Source: Bacteroidales bacterium
Lineage (GTDB): Bacteria > Bacteroidota > Bacteroidia > Bacteroidales > M50B96
Assembly (NCBI GenBank): GCA_018401015.1
Contig: JAGYLP010000017.1
Span: 1-39,933 of the forward strand
Direction of reading: 5' to 3'
Length of the DNA stretch: 39,933 nucleotides
In this document: positions 8,276 to 15,421 of the stretch, in pieces
Position numbering within the stretch: position 1 is the first letter of the stretch
Layout of the letters: the number at the start of each line of letters is the position of its first letter
The notes under the pieces: model-generated
Told to the model about the DNA's origin: nothing
Seen by the model: the letters and a program-made list of their open reading frames with translations, nothing else
Databases searched by the model: none
Translations under genes and position numbers: made by a program

Positions 8276-9145
8276 TCAGAGTTTCATCGGTACTTCCATC
8301 AGGAGGATTGTGCTCTTTGTTAACGACTTGCCTTCAATTTGAGGGGTGTTCCAGACACCAAGACCGTCGCGGGAATTCATTGATTGGTTATTCCATTCGA
8401 TGTTCCCATCAAGCAGGAAGGTATAAACCCCATTGTCGGGACTTCTCAGTTCATAGCTCATGGTTTGGTTTGCGTCGAATTGCCCGAGTTGAAACCACGC
8501 GTTTTGATGAATCCAAACACCCTGGTCGTTTGCGTTGGGCGAGAGGATTTGGTAAAATTCGTTATTGCGATGGAGGTTCGCCAGTGAAATTTGGTCGTAG
8601 CGCGGGGTCACATTTTTTTTATTAGGGAAGACCCAGATTTGTAGGAACTTGACAGCTTTATCAGCATTTTTGTTGAATTCACTGTGATAGATACCGGTAC
8701 CGGCGCTCATGACCTGCACATCGCCTTCGCGGATAATGGCTACATTCCCCATGGAATCGCGGTGTTCCAGATCGCCATAGAGCGGAATGGAGATAATTTC
8801 CATGTTGTCGTGCGGATGGGTGTTGAATCCTTTTCCTGCTTCGACAATATCGTCGTTCAGAACGCGTAACACGCCAAAATGCATTCGTTCCGGGTTGTAG
8901 TAATTCGCAAAGCTAAAGGAGTGATGTGAATTGAGCCAACCGTGATTGGCATGGCCGCGACTATTGGCCGGATGAAAGATGGAGTTCATGGTTTTGGTTT
9001 CGTTTGAAGGGAGGTGATTAAATCCGACTTGATCCATTAGTTTATCGTAGGTTGACTGCTGAGGTTTATCTGTCAGCATTGCGGGTGCCAACAAGCTTGC
9101 CGCACCTGCGATTAACGAATTTTTGAGGAAATCTTTTCGGTTCAT
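8276..9145 (-). CDS. pirin family protein with Tat-like export signal
   Basis: This is a bicupin of the pirin family, 289 residues, resembling the bacterial YhaK/YhhW branch. Metal ligands are visible: two His in the HPHDNMEI segment (near 108) and His and Glu in GIYHSEF about 45 residues later. Some relatives have quercetin 2,3-dioxygenase activity. The protein starts with NRKDFLKNSLIAGAASLLAPAML, a Tat-like signal with RK in place of RR, so it may be exported, which is unusual for this mostly intracellular family. The start at 9145 is supported by a TATGTTTG -7 box at 9185-9178 that overlaps the alternative ATG at 9184. The substrate is unknown. Confidence 0.88.
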   Translation of the reverse strand: MNRKDFLKNSLIAGAASLLAPAMLTDKPQQSTYDKLMDQVGFNHLPSNETKTMNSIFHPANSRGHANHGWLNSHHSFSFANYYNPERMHFGVLRVLNDDIVEAGKGFNTHPHDNMEIISIPLYGDLEHRDSMGNVAIIREGDVQVMSAGTGIYHSEFNKNADKAVKFLQIWVFPNKKNVTPRYDQISLANLHRNNEFYQILSPNANDQGVWIHQNAWFQLGQFDANQTMSYELRSPDNGVYTFLLDGNIEWNNQSMNSRDGLGVWNTPQIEGKSLTKSTILLMEVPMKL

Positions 9146-9177
9146 AGTACATTTAGATTCGATGTTATTTACGAATC

Positions 9178-9185
9178 CAAACATA
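9178..9185 (-). promoter_or_regulatory. -7 box of the pirin gene
   Basis: TATGTTTG on the minus strand matches TAnnTTTG, 32 bases before the chosen ATG. There is no matching TTG 19 bases upstream, so only the -7 element is supported. Confidence 0.5.
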
Positions 9186-9274
9186 CTACTGAGGAGCTTG
9201 TTTAGTCGGCTCTCCGCTTTAACAGCCTTTTAAGAAAACGCCTTTAAGGACGGTATGGGGAAAGAGGTGTCGGA

Positions 9275-10138
9275 TTATTTTTTGTCCGGATAATTGAAAT
9301 CGCCGAGTGTTTCTTCCAGTTGAGCCAGAGCTTGAGACAATTGCTCGTTGTTGGGAGCTATACCGTGCCAGGCATGGCTACCCATCATGAAGTCCACTCC
9401 TTGTCCCATTTCGGTATGCATCAGAATGACGCTCGGTTTACCTTTCCCTCTTTCTTCTTTGGCCAACTGAATAGTATTGCGGATTTGGTCGAAATCGTGT
9501 CCGTTCATCTCGAACACTTTCCATCCGAAGGCTTCCCATTTTTGATTCAGGTTGCCGAGCGAGATGACATCGTCGGTGCTGCCATCGATTTGTTTTTTGT
9601 TGTAATCGACGATGGTAATGAGGTTATCGACTTGGTGATGAGCGGCGAAGAGAGCCGCTTCCCAGATTTGACCTTCTTGCAATTCGCCGTCGCCGGTTAG
9701 GCAGAAGACCCATTTGGGGTCGTTGGAGAGGCGTTTGTTGAGTGCAGCGCCAATCGCGACCGAGAGGCCTTGGCCGAGCGAACCACTGGCTACCCTCACT
9801 CCGGGCAAATTTTCTTCCGGGGTGGGATGACCTTGGAGCCTGGAATGAATCATTCGGAACGTGCTTAATTCGTCGATGGGGAAAAAGCCTGCTCGGGCCA
9901 GCGTGGCATACCACACGGGAGAGATGTGTCCATTGCTAAGAAAGAACATGTCTTCGTTTTCGCCTTCGTAGGTAAAATTAGCCGGTTGATAGTCGAGAAT
10001 CTCAAAGTACAAAGCGGAGAACAGATCGGTGCAACCGAGCGAGCCACCGGGGTGACCTGAGTTTTGAGCGTGAACCATGCGAACAATGTCGCGACGAATT
10101 TGACTGGCAATAGCCGAAAGCGATGGATGATCTTTCAT
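9275..10138 (-). CDS. transketolase, N-terminal (thiamine diphosphate-binding) subunit
   Basis: This is the N-terminal part of a split transketolase, which moves two-carbon ketol units between sugar phosphates in the non-oxidative pentose phosphate pathway. The 287-residue product has the SGHPGGSLG substrate/cofactor segment (27-35), the thiamine diphosphate motif GDGELQEGQ (149-157) and its closing Asn180. The pyrimidine-binding and C-terminal domains, which complete the active site, are absent. Split enzymes normally have the second subunit next door. Here the downstream gene is pirin and the upstream gene, on the other strand, is ychF. The second subunit must be elsewhere if the enzyme is active. 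A role in another pathway using a split transketolase is possible. Confidence 0.9.
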   Translation of the reverse strand: MKDHPSLSAIASQIRRDIVRMVHAQNSGHPGGSLGCTDLFSALYFEILDYQPANFTYEGENEDMFFLSNGHISPVWYATLARAGFFPIDELSTFRMIHSRLQGHPTPEENLPGVRVASGSLGQGLSVAIGAALNKRLSNDPKWVFCLTGDGELQEGQIWEAALFAAHHQVDNLITIVDYNKKQIDGSTDDVISLGNLNQKWEAFGWKVFEMNGHDFDQIRNTIQLAKEERGKGKPSVILMHTEMGQGVDFMMGSHAWHGIAPNNEQLSQALAQLEETLGDFNYPDKK

Positions 10139-10434
10139 CTGTGTCTATTTAATTGGTTTTTTCGTCGGTTGGGACTTGGACTCTGTTTCCTTACATAAGA
10201 GAAACCAAGAAAAGATGGCAGGCCCAACGACGTTTCATTACATGTGTTTGTATATGCTTGGTAGAAGGCTTAATTGGCTGAAAAATAGTTTTATGGTCAA
10301 TGATCTTCTGGTGCTTTAAGTCGTTTATTTGTTGGTTTTTTCTTCGATGGGCGCAAAAATAGATTAAATTTTGGATGCGAAAGGAATAGATGCTGTTTAA
10401 TATCCTGAAGGAAAAAATGATTCGTTCATTTAGC
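10139..10434. other. gene-free stretch between transketolase and ychF
   Basis: No coding frame is supported. A TATTTTTG box on the minus strand (10361-10354) could drive the transketolase gene with a leader of about 210 bases, but it has no -33 partner. Nothing else is recognised. Confidence 0.4.
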
Positions 10435-10442
10435 TAAATTTG
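10435..10442 (+). promoter_or_regulatory. -7 box of ychF
   Basis: TAAATTTG matches TAnnTTTG, 24 bases before the ATG. No TTG is seen at the expected distance upstream. Confidence 0.55.
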
Positions 10443-10466
10443 CGGCCTGAACTAAAAAAAGAATTC

Positions 10467-11564
10467 ATGGCACTACAATGCGGAATCATTGGCATTACCA
10501 ATGTGGGGAAAACCACCATTTTTAATAGTATTTCGAATACCAAGGCTGAAGCGACAGCATTTGCTTTTAGCACCAACAAATCGAATGTTGGGATGATATC
10601 GGTACCCGACCCACGTTTGCATGCTTTAGAAAAATTACAACCCACTGAGCGATTAATTCCCACTTCGGTCGAAATTGTGGATATTCCCGGGTTAACTAAA
10701 GGAGCGAACAAAGGAGAGGGAGTTGGTAACTCTTTTCTTTCCGACATTCGAAATACGGATGCTTTGATTCATGTAGTTCGCTGTTTCGACAGTGAAGATT
10801 TGCCTCACATTGATGGATCGGTTAATCCGGTACGCGATATTGAAACCATCGATTTAGAGTTGCAAGTAAAGGATTTAGAATCGGTGGAAAAGAAGATGCA
10901 GAAGCTCGACAAATTGATTCGGGTGGGCGATAAGGAGGCCAAGCGGGGTTTAGAGGTTTTGAAGGTTTACAAAGATCATTTGGAGAATTTTCAGAACGCT
11001 CGCACTGCTCCGGTCGATGAGGAAGATCGAAAATGGATTGCTGATTTGTCGTTATTAACGGTTAAGCCGGTTCTGTATGTGTGCAATGTAGATGAATCGA
11101 GTGCTAATGATGGAAATGCTTATGTTGAGGCGGTTCGAGCTGCTGTTTCAGGTGGCGATGCCGAGGTTTTGGTCATTGCCGGAGCTTTGGAAGCTGAGAT
11201 TGCTGAGTTGGAGGATATCGATGATCGAATGGTGTTTTTGCAGGATGCCGGATTAACCGAGCCGGGAGTAAATAAGTTGATTCGTTCGGCGTATTCCTTG
11301 CTGAATCTGGAAACCTTCTTCACGGTAGGTCCGAAGGAGATTCGCGCCTGGACCATTCGCAAGGGAGCAACAGCGCCGCAAGCTGCAGGAGTTATTCATT
11401 CCGATTTGGAGCGTGGTTTTATTCGTGCCGAGGTAATGGCTTATGACGATTTTATTCAGTATGGGAGTGAAACAGCGGTTAAAAATGCCGGTAAGTTTCG
11501 TGTCGAGGGGAAGAGCTATTTAGTGAAAGATGGCGATATACTGCACATTCGTTTTAATGTGTAA
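10467..11564 (+). CDS. ychF: redox-/stress-linked translation-associated ATPase YchF (Obg/OLA1 family)
   Basis: This P-loop NTPase of 365 residues is close to the family norm of 363. It belongs to the Obg clade, binds ribosomes and prefers ATP over GTP. The P-loop is GITNVGKTTIFN near the N-terminus, with Thr where many homologues have Pro before NVGK. The switch II motif is DIPGLTKGANKGEGVGNSF. The G4 position reads NVDE in place of NKxD, which explains ATP preference in the family. The C-terminal TGS-like domain (SDLERGFIRAEVM to the end) is intact. The start at 10467 is the family start and follows a -7 box; a TTG nine codons upstream is less likely. It converges on citrate synthase through a shared terminator. 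Confidence 0.95.
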   Translation: MALQCGIIGITNVGKTTIFNSISNTKAEATAFAFSTNKSNVGMISVPDPRLHALEKLQPTERLIPTSVEIVDIPGLTKGANKGEGVGNSFLSDIRNTDALIHVVRCFDSEDLPHIDGSVNPVRDIETIDLELQVKDLESVEKKMQKLDKLIRVGDKEAKRGLEVLKVYKDHLENFQNARTAPVDEEDRKWIADLSLLTVKPVLYVCNVDESSANDGNAYVEAVRAAVSGGDAEVLVIAGALEAEIAELEDIDDRMVFLQDAGLTEPGVNKLIRSAYSLLNLETFFTVGPKEIRAWTIRKGATAPQAAGVIHSDLERGFIRAEVMAYDDFIQYGSETAVKNAGKFRVEGKSYLVKDGDILHIRFNV

Positions 11565-11596
11565 GTCCATCTTCGATTGCTGAAAATTTGATCGAA

Positions 11597-11628
11597 AAAA
11601 AAACCTGCCAACGAGGGCAGGTTTTTTT
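11597..11628. terminator. bidirectional terminator between ychF and gltA
   Basis: Arms of 13 bases (aaaaaaacctgcc at 11597-11609 and its complement at 11616-11628) enclose a 6-base loop. The A and T runs let it serve both converging genes. Confidence 0.85.
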
Positions 11629-11657
11629 ATTGAGTATAGCTTGTTTGTTGTTTGTGT

Positions 11658-12980
11658 TTAGAATTTTTGTCCGGTTGCTTTCTGAACCATTTCTTCGAGC
11701 ATGCTGGTAGTTACCGATTTGGGGCGTTCGAGTGGATAACCCAGGGCACGATCCCAGATAATATTTGCGGAGATACCGATGGCACGACCGATTCCGAAAA
11801 GTACGGTGTAGAAATCGTATTCGGTTACGCCGTAATACCACTGAATAACACCACTTTGCGCATCGACGTTCGGCCATGGATTCTTGGCTTTCCCTTGTTC
11901 TACCAAGATGGGTGGTACCACTTTGTAGAGCATGTCGACGTATTTGAAAAGATTGTCGTCTTTCAGGTATTTCAGGCTGAAGTCGCGTTGTAAGGAGTAA
12001 CGAGGGTCGGTTTTACGCAGCACGGCATGACCGAATCCGGGAATAACCTGCCCCGAATTGAGGGTTTGCCATACGTATTGTTTCATTTCGTCTTCGGTTG
12101 GTACTTCGCCACCCATCATATCCATGAGGTTTTGGAGCCAACGCAGCACTTCTTGGTTTGCCAGACCGTGTAGCGGGCCTGCCAGACCATTGATCATAGC
12201 GGAAATGGAGTAGTAGATATCGGAAAGCGAGCTGGCGACCAGGTGTCCGGTGTGAGCGCTTACGTTTCCGCTTTCGTGGTCGGAGTGGATGAGGAAGTGC
12301 ATCCGGGATACATCGTCGTAAGGATCGGCTTTGCCCATCATGTGAGCGAAATTCGAACCGAAGTCGAGGTTTGGATTGGATTGAATTCTTTTTTGCCCTT
12401 CGCGATAGAGTTTGGTGTAGATGTAGGCTCCAATTTCGGGCAGTTTAGCCAGCAGGTTGAGCGTGTCTTCGTAGGTTGGATCCCAGTAATCTTGTTTGTT
12501 TAGACCTACCTGATATTTTTTGCTAAAGAAGGATTCCCGTTGCATGGTCATGATAGCCGCCGAGAAAATAGGCATTGGATGGCTACAGCATGGGAAAGCG
12601 TCGATAACTTCGTACACATATCGAGGCAGAATTCTGCGTTTGCGGAATTCGTCGATTACGTCGGCTACTTCTTCTTCGGTGGGGATATCGCCCGTTAAGA
12701 GCAGATAAAATAGTCCTTCTACATAAGGAGCTTCTTTTCCTTTAGGCTTTGGGAGTTTTTTGAAAACTTCGGGTAGGGTAAATCCTCTGAATCGAATTCC
12801 TTCTTCCGGATCAAGGTAGGAGATGTCGGTTACCAAACTTTTAATTCCACGCATGCCTCCAATTACTTGGCTTACGGTTACCTGGTCGATAACCACATCG
12901 CCGAAGTCGGACAGGAGTCGTTTCGTTCTTGGACGGTGCTCTTCGATTTTCCTTGCTAGTTTTTCTTTTAATGATTCCAT
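11658..12980 (-). CDS. gltA: citrate (Si)-synthase, eukaryote-like type I
   Basis: The enzyme condenses acetyl-CoA and oxaloacetate to citrate at the entry to the TCA cycle. The 440-residue product resembles the dimeric, mitochondrial-type enzymes more than the hexameric NADH-inhibited ones. Active-site histidines appear in LHSDHESGNVSAH (oxaloacetate binding), GPLHGLANQ (near 270, general acid/base) and GFGHAVLRKTDPRY (near 317). The C-terminal end SMLEEMVQKATGQKF is typical. It is a single-gene unit. A near-consensus -7 box TATTTTCG lies on the minus strand at 13026-13019, 38 bases upstream of the start, the same variant seen before serS. Confidence 0.95.
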   Translation of the reverse strand: MESLKEKLARKIEEHRPRTKRLLSDFGDVVIDQVTVSQVIGGMRGIKSLVTDISYLDPEEGIRFRGFTLPEVFKKLPKPKGKEAPYVEGLFYLLLTGDIPTEEEVADVIDEFRKRRILPRYVYEVIDAFPCCSHPMPIFSAAIMTMQRESFFSKKYQVGLNKQDYWDPTYEDTLNLLAKLPEIGAYIYTKLYREGQKRIQSNPNLDFGSNFAHMMGKADPYDDVSRMHFLIHSDHESGNVSAHTGHLVASSLSDIYYSISAMINGLAGPLHGLANQEVLRWLQNLMDMMGGEVPTEDEMKQYVWQTLNSGQVIPGFGHAVLRKTDPRYSLQRDFSLKYLKDDNLFKYVDMLYKVVPPILVEQGKAKNPWPNVDAQSGVIQWYYGVTEYDFYTVLFGIGRAIGISANIIWDRALGYPLERPKSVTTSMLEEMVQKATGQKF

Positions 12981-13479
12981 ATCTATCTTGATCCTTTAAG
13001 TGATTAATGTGCGTCCTGCGAAAATATTCAAGCCCAGTTAAATCAGTATATATAACTATTTAAATAGGTCAAACATTTATCGCATAAATATCTAATTTGT
13101 AAGCCATTTTTGAAATAAAACCCTGATGATAAAATTATGTTATGCAGCAGTAAATCCCTTTGTTTTCGGAGGCTTCGGCGTTCAAGTGACTGAAAATTAG
13201 CCGATGAATGCTTTTGCCTTCGTTTCGTTAAAAAATCTTATTGAAAACTTCGGATTTTTCTTAAGCAAAACCTGACTAATTAACACCGGTTCATGGTTTT
13301 TGTTGAAGCTGAGAAGTGGATTTTTGAGGGGTTGTCAATTTCTGTAGACCGATTGCTTCGGAGCTTTCTGTTCGCCAACTTTTTCCTCGGTTTAGAAAAG
13401 GAAAAACCTATACGTTCTGACTTTAGCTAAAGGGGCCAGGCTTTAGAACATTTCGGCTGATTTACCTGTTCTTGAGCTT
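12981..13479. other. 499-base gene-free stretch between gltA and msrB
   Basis: This divergent intergenic region is AT-rich and contains no supported gene or known RNA. It must hold the promoters of gltA and msrB. A perfect 12-base palindrome, ctttagctaaag (13421-13432), lies about 48 bases before msrB and could be an operator, but one palindrome of this size can arise by chance. Confidence 0.4.
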
Positions 13480-13974
13480 ATGAAACCTAAACTGATTTTA
13501 CTCTATGCGCTCATCGCTTGGTGGACCATTATACCTGCCTGTACGCAGGTTACTGCTCCAACGAACGATGCTGTGAATCAAAAGGATAGTCTTATGGTAG
13601 AAAAAGAAAACTGGAAAAATAAACTTACTCCCATTCAGTATTATGTGACCCAGGAGCAAGGTACTGAACGTCCGTTTACGGGCGAGTACGATAATTTTTA
13701 TGAACCCGGCTCGTATCATTGCGTTTGCTGCGGAAGTCATTTGTTCGATTCGGAAACTAAATTCAAATCGGGTTGTGGATGGCCCAGTTTTTACGACATC
13801 CGTTCGGAAAAAAGTGTTCGCGTTTTAAAGGATTACAGCCATGGTATGATACGCGACGAAGTTCGCTGTGCCTCGTGCGATGCGCATTTAGGTCATGTGT
13901 TTGAAGATGGTCCGAAGCCAACCGGCTTGCGCTATTGCATCAATTCGGCTGCCATGACCTTTACACCTTTATAA
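13480..13974 (+). CDS. msrB: peptide-methionine (R)-S-oxide reductase MsrB, lipoprotein form
   Basis: MsrB reduces methionine-R-sulfoxide in proteins. The 164-residue product has two zinc-binding cysteine pairs (Cys81/Cys84 and Cys130/Cys133), the GCGWPSFYD segment at 98-106, and the catalytic Cys153 in RYCINSAAM, where RYCINS is the family hallmark. The N-terminus is a lipoprotein signal ending in IIPAC with Cys21, so the enzyme is expected in the cell envelope, repairing oxidised periplasmic or outer-membrane proteins. Its stop codon lies ten bases from that of the convergent gatD. No clear -7 box is seen upstream. Confidence 0.93.
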   Translation: MKPKLILLYALIAWWTIIPACTQVTAPTNDAVNQKDSLMVEKENWKNKLTPIQYYVTQEQGTERPFTGEYDNFYEPGSYHCVCCGSHLFDSETKFKSGCGWPSFYDIRSEKSVRVLKDYSHGMIRDEVRCASCDAHLGHVFEDGPKPTGLRYCINSAAMTFTPL

Positions 13975-13984
13975 GAAGAATAAA

Positions 13985-15409
13985 CTATTTCCGGAATTTT
14001 CTTACAAAGTCCTCCACTTCGTCCACTCCACCCTGGTACACCAGGTAACCATTGTAGGGTTCACGTTCGGTTATTTCGTCGTTAATGGGAGTAAGCATGA
14101 GTTCTTTAACTCGTGCGTGTTTCTCTTCGGAGGTAAAGGATTCTCCTTGTCTGATTTCTTCTTCAACTACTCCCAAGGACCAGCCTAGTTTCACGAAGGC
14201 TACTTCGGGAAGCATGTTGCCGGCTGGAATTACTCCCTTGGCCATCATATCGCGACCGGTATCGTACACGAACATGTGCACGTAGCCCCAAATGGTTTGT
14301 AAGGTCATGTACACCGAGATTCCTTTTGCTTTTGCTCTCTCCAGAGCCGGATACAATTCTTTGTTTACGTGTCCTAGCCCGGTTCCAACAATCACAATTC
14401 CTTCGTAACCCAGGTCGATAAGGCTATCAATCACATCTGCTTTCATGTGGGGATAGTAATAGACCATGGTCACTTTTTCGCTGAAGTAGGGCTGTAGTTT
14501 AACCGATTTATCTTTCCTCCGGTGATTATACTGCTGTTTGATTGGTTTTATTTCGCCTCGCTTTACAGTAGCCACTGGCGTATCGCCGATAGTGCGGAAG
14601 GTGGAGCGGTAACTGGAGTGCATTTTTCGAACCCTTGTTCCACGGTGGAGAAATCCGTATTCGTCGGAGGTTGGCCCGAACATACAGACCATAACTTCGG
14701 CAATGTCGCCATGTCCGGCGGCATAGTTAGCGTGAATCAGGTTGAGCGCTGCATCGGAAGAGGGACGATCGGACGAACGTTGCGAGCCCACCAAAACAAT
14801 CGGCACCGGCGGGTTTTGCACCATGAACGACAGGGCTGCAGCGGTGTGGTGGAGGGTGTCGGTTCCATGTCCGATGACAATTCCGTCGATCCCGTTTTCG
14901 ATTTCTTTTCCAATACGGATAGCTAATTGTTTGTACTGATCGGGGCCCATGTTTTCGCTAAACACGGCGAATACTTTTTCGGTGGATAAGTTGCAAATAT
15001 CGGCCAGTTCGGGCACCGCACCGTATAGTTCGCCGGGCGAGAAAGCGGGGATTACCGCTCCTGTCCGATAATCGAGCCGAGAAGCGATGGTTCCGCCGGT
15101 TCCAAAAAGTTTCACAAAAGGAAGGTTATCGCTGAAGGGGAATTCTTTTTCCGGGATTTTATAGTTCGCTTTTTTGTATCCGGTTTCTTTCATTTTATGG
15201 ATGGTCCGGATATCGATACCGATGTTGTATCCGGTGGCTACCTTCATAACGATATGCAGGTCGTCGTCGTTTTCCGACCGAGGGAGGACGGTTCCGATGA
15301 ATAGTCCGCGACTGGTGTCAATTTCAGCTTGTCCCCAAACGCGTACGTTGTATTTTTTTAAAATTTCCAGGGCGTGCCCTTTGTATCCTTGGAAGAAGTC
15401 GTTGCTCAT
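13985..15409 (-). CDS. gatD: Glu-tRNA(Gln) amidotransferase subunit D (archaeal-type GatD)
   Basis: GatD is the amidase half of the archaeal GatDE enzyme. It splits glutamine (or asparagine) and feeds ammonia to GatE, which amidates Glu-tRNA(Gln). The 474-residue product has a ~90-residue N-terminal beta domain with no counterpart in ordinary asparaginases (VWGQAEIDTSRGLFIGTVLPR), followed by a type I L-asparaginase fold. The expected catalytic residues are visible: Thr107 in GTGGT, Thr183 and Asp184 in HGTDT, and Lys262 in RVRKMH. The segment HRGTRVRKMHSSYRSTF and the C-terminal tail (EREPYNGYLVYQGGVDEVEDF) are GatD-like, not plain AnsA. It follows gatE by 12 bases on the same strand, so the two are almost certainly co-transcribed. 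A plain asparaginase is the alternative, made unlikely by the gatE neighbour. Confidence 0.92.
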   Translation of the reverse strand: MSNDFFQGYKGHALEILKKYNVRVWGQAEIDTSRGLFIGTVLPRSENDDDLHIVMKVATGYNIGIDIRTIHKMKETGYKKANYKIPEKEFPFSDNLPFVKLFGTGGTIASRLDYRTGAVIPAFSPGELYGAVPELADICNLSTEKVFAVFSENMGPDQYKQLAIRIGKEIENGIDGIVIGHGTDTLHHTAAALSFMVQNPPVPIVLVGSQRSSDRPSSDAALNLIHANYAAGHGDIAEVMVCMFGPTSDEYGFLHRGTRVRKMHSSYRSTFRTIGDTPVATVKRGEIKPIKQQYNHRRKDKSVKLQPYFSEKVTMVYYYPHMKADVIDSLIDLGYEGIVIVGTGLGHVNKELYPALERAKAKGISVYMTLQTIWGYVHMFVYDTGRDMMAKGVIPAGNMLPEVAFVKLGWSLGVVEEEIRQGESFTSEEKHARVKELMLTPINDEITEREPYNGYLVYQGGVDEVEDFVRKFRK

Positions 15410-15421
15410 AATGGTTTGAAA

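Noticed and set aside
9226-9262. A terminator hairpin for the transketolase gene (ccttttaag and cctttaagg).
   Set aside because: The arms do not pair as inverted repeats and there is no T run.
13985-15409. The gatD product taken as a simple type I L-asparaginase.
   Set aside because: The extra N-terminal domain, the HRGTRVRKMH segment and the adjoining gatE favour GatD.
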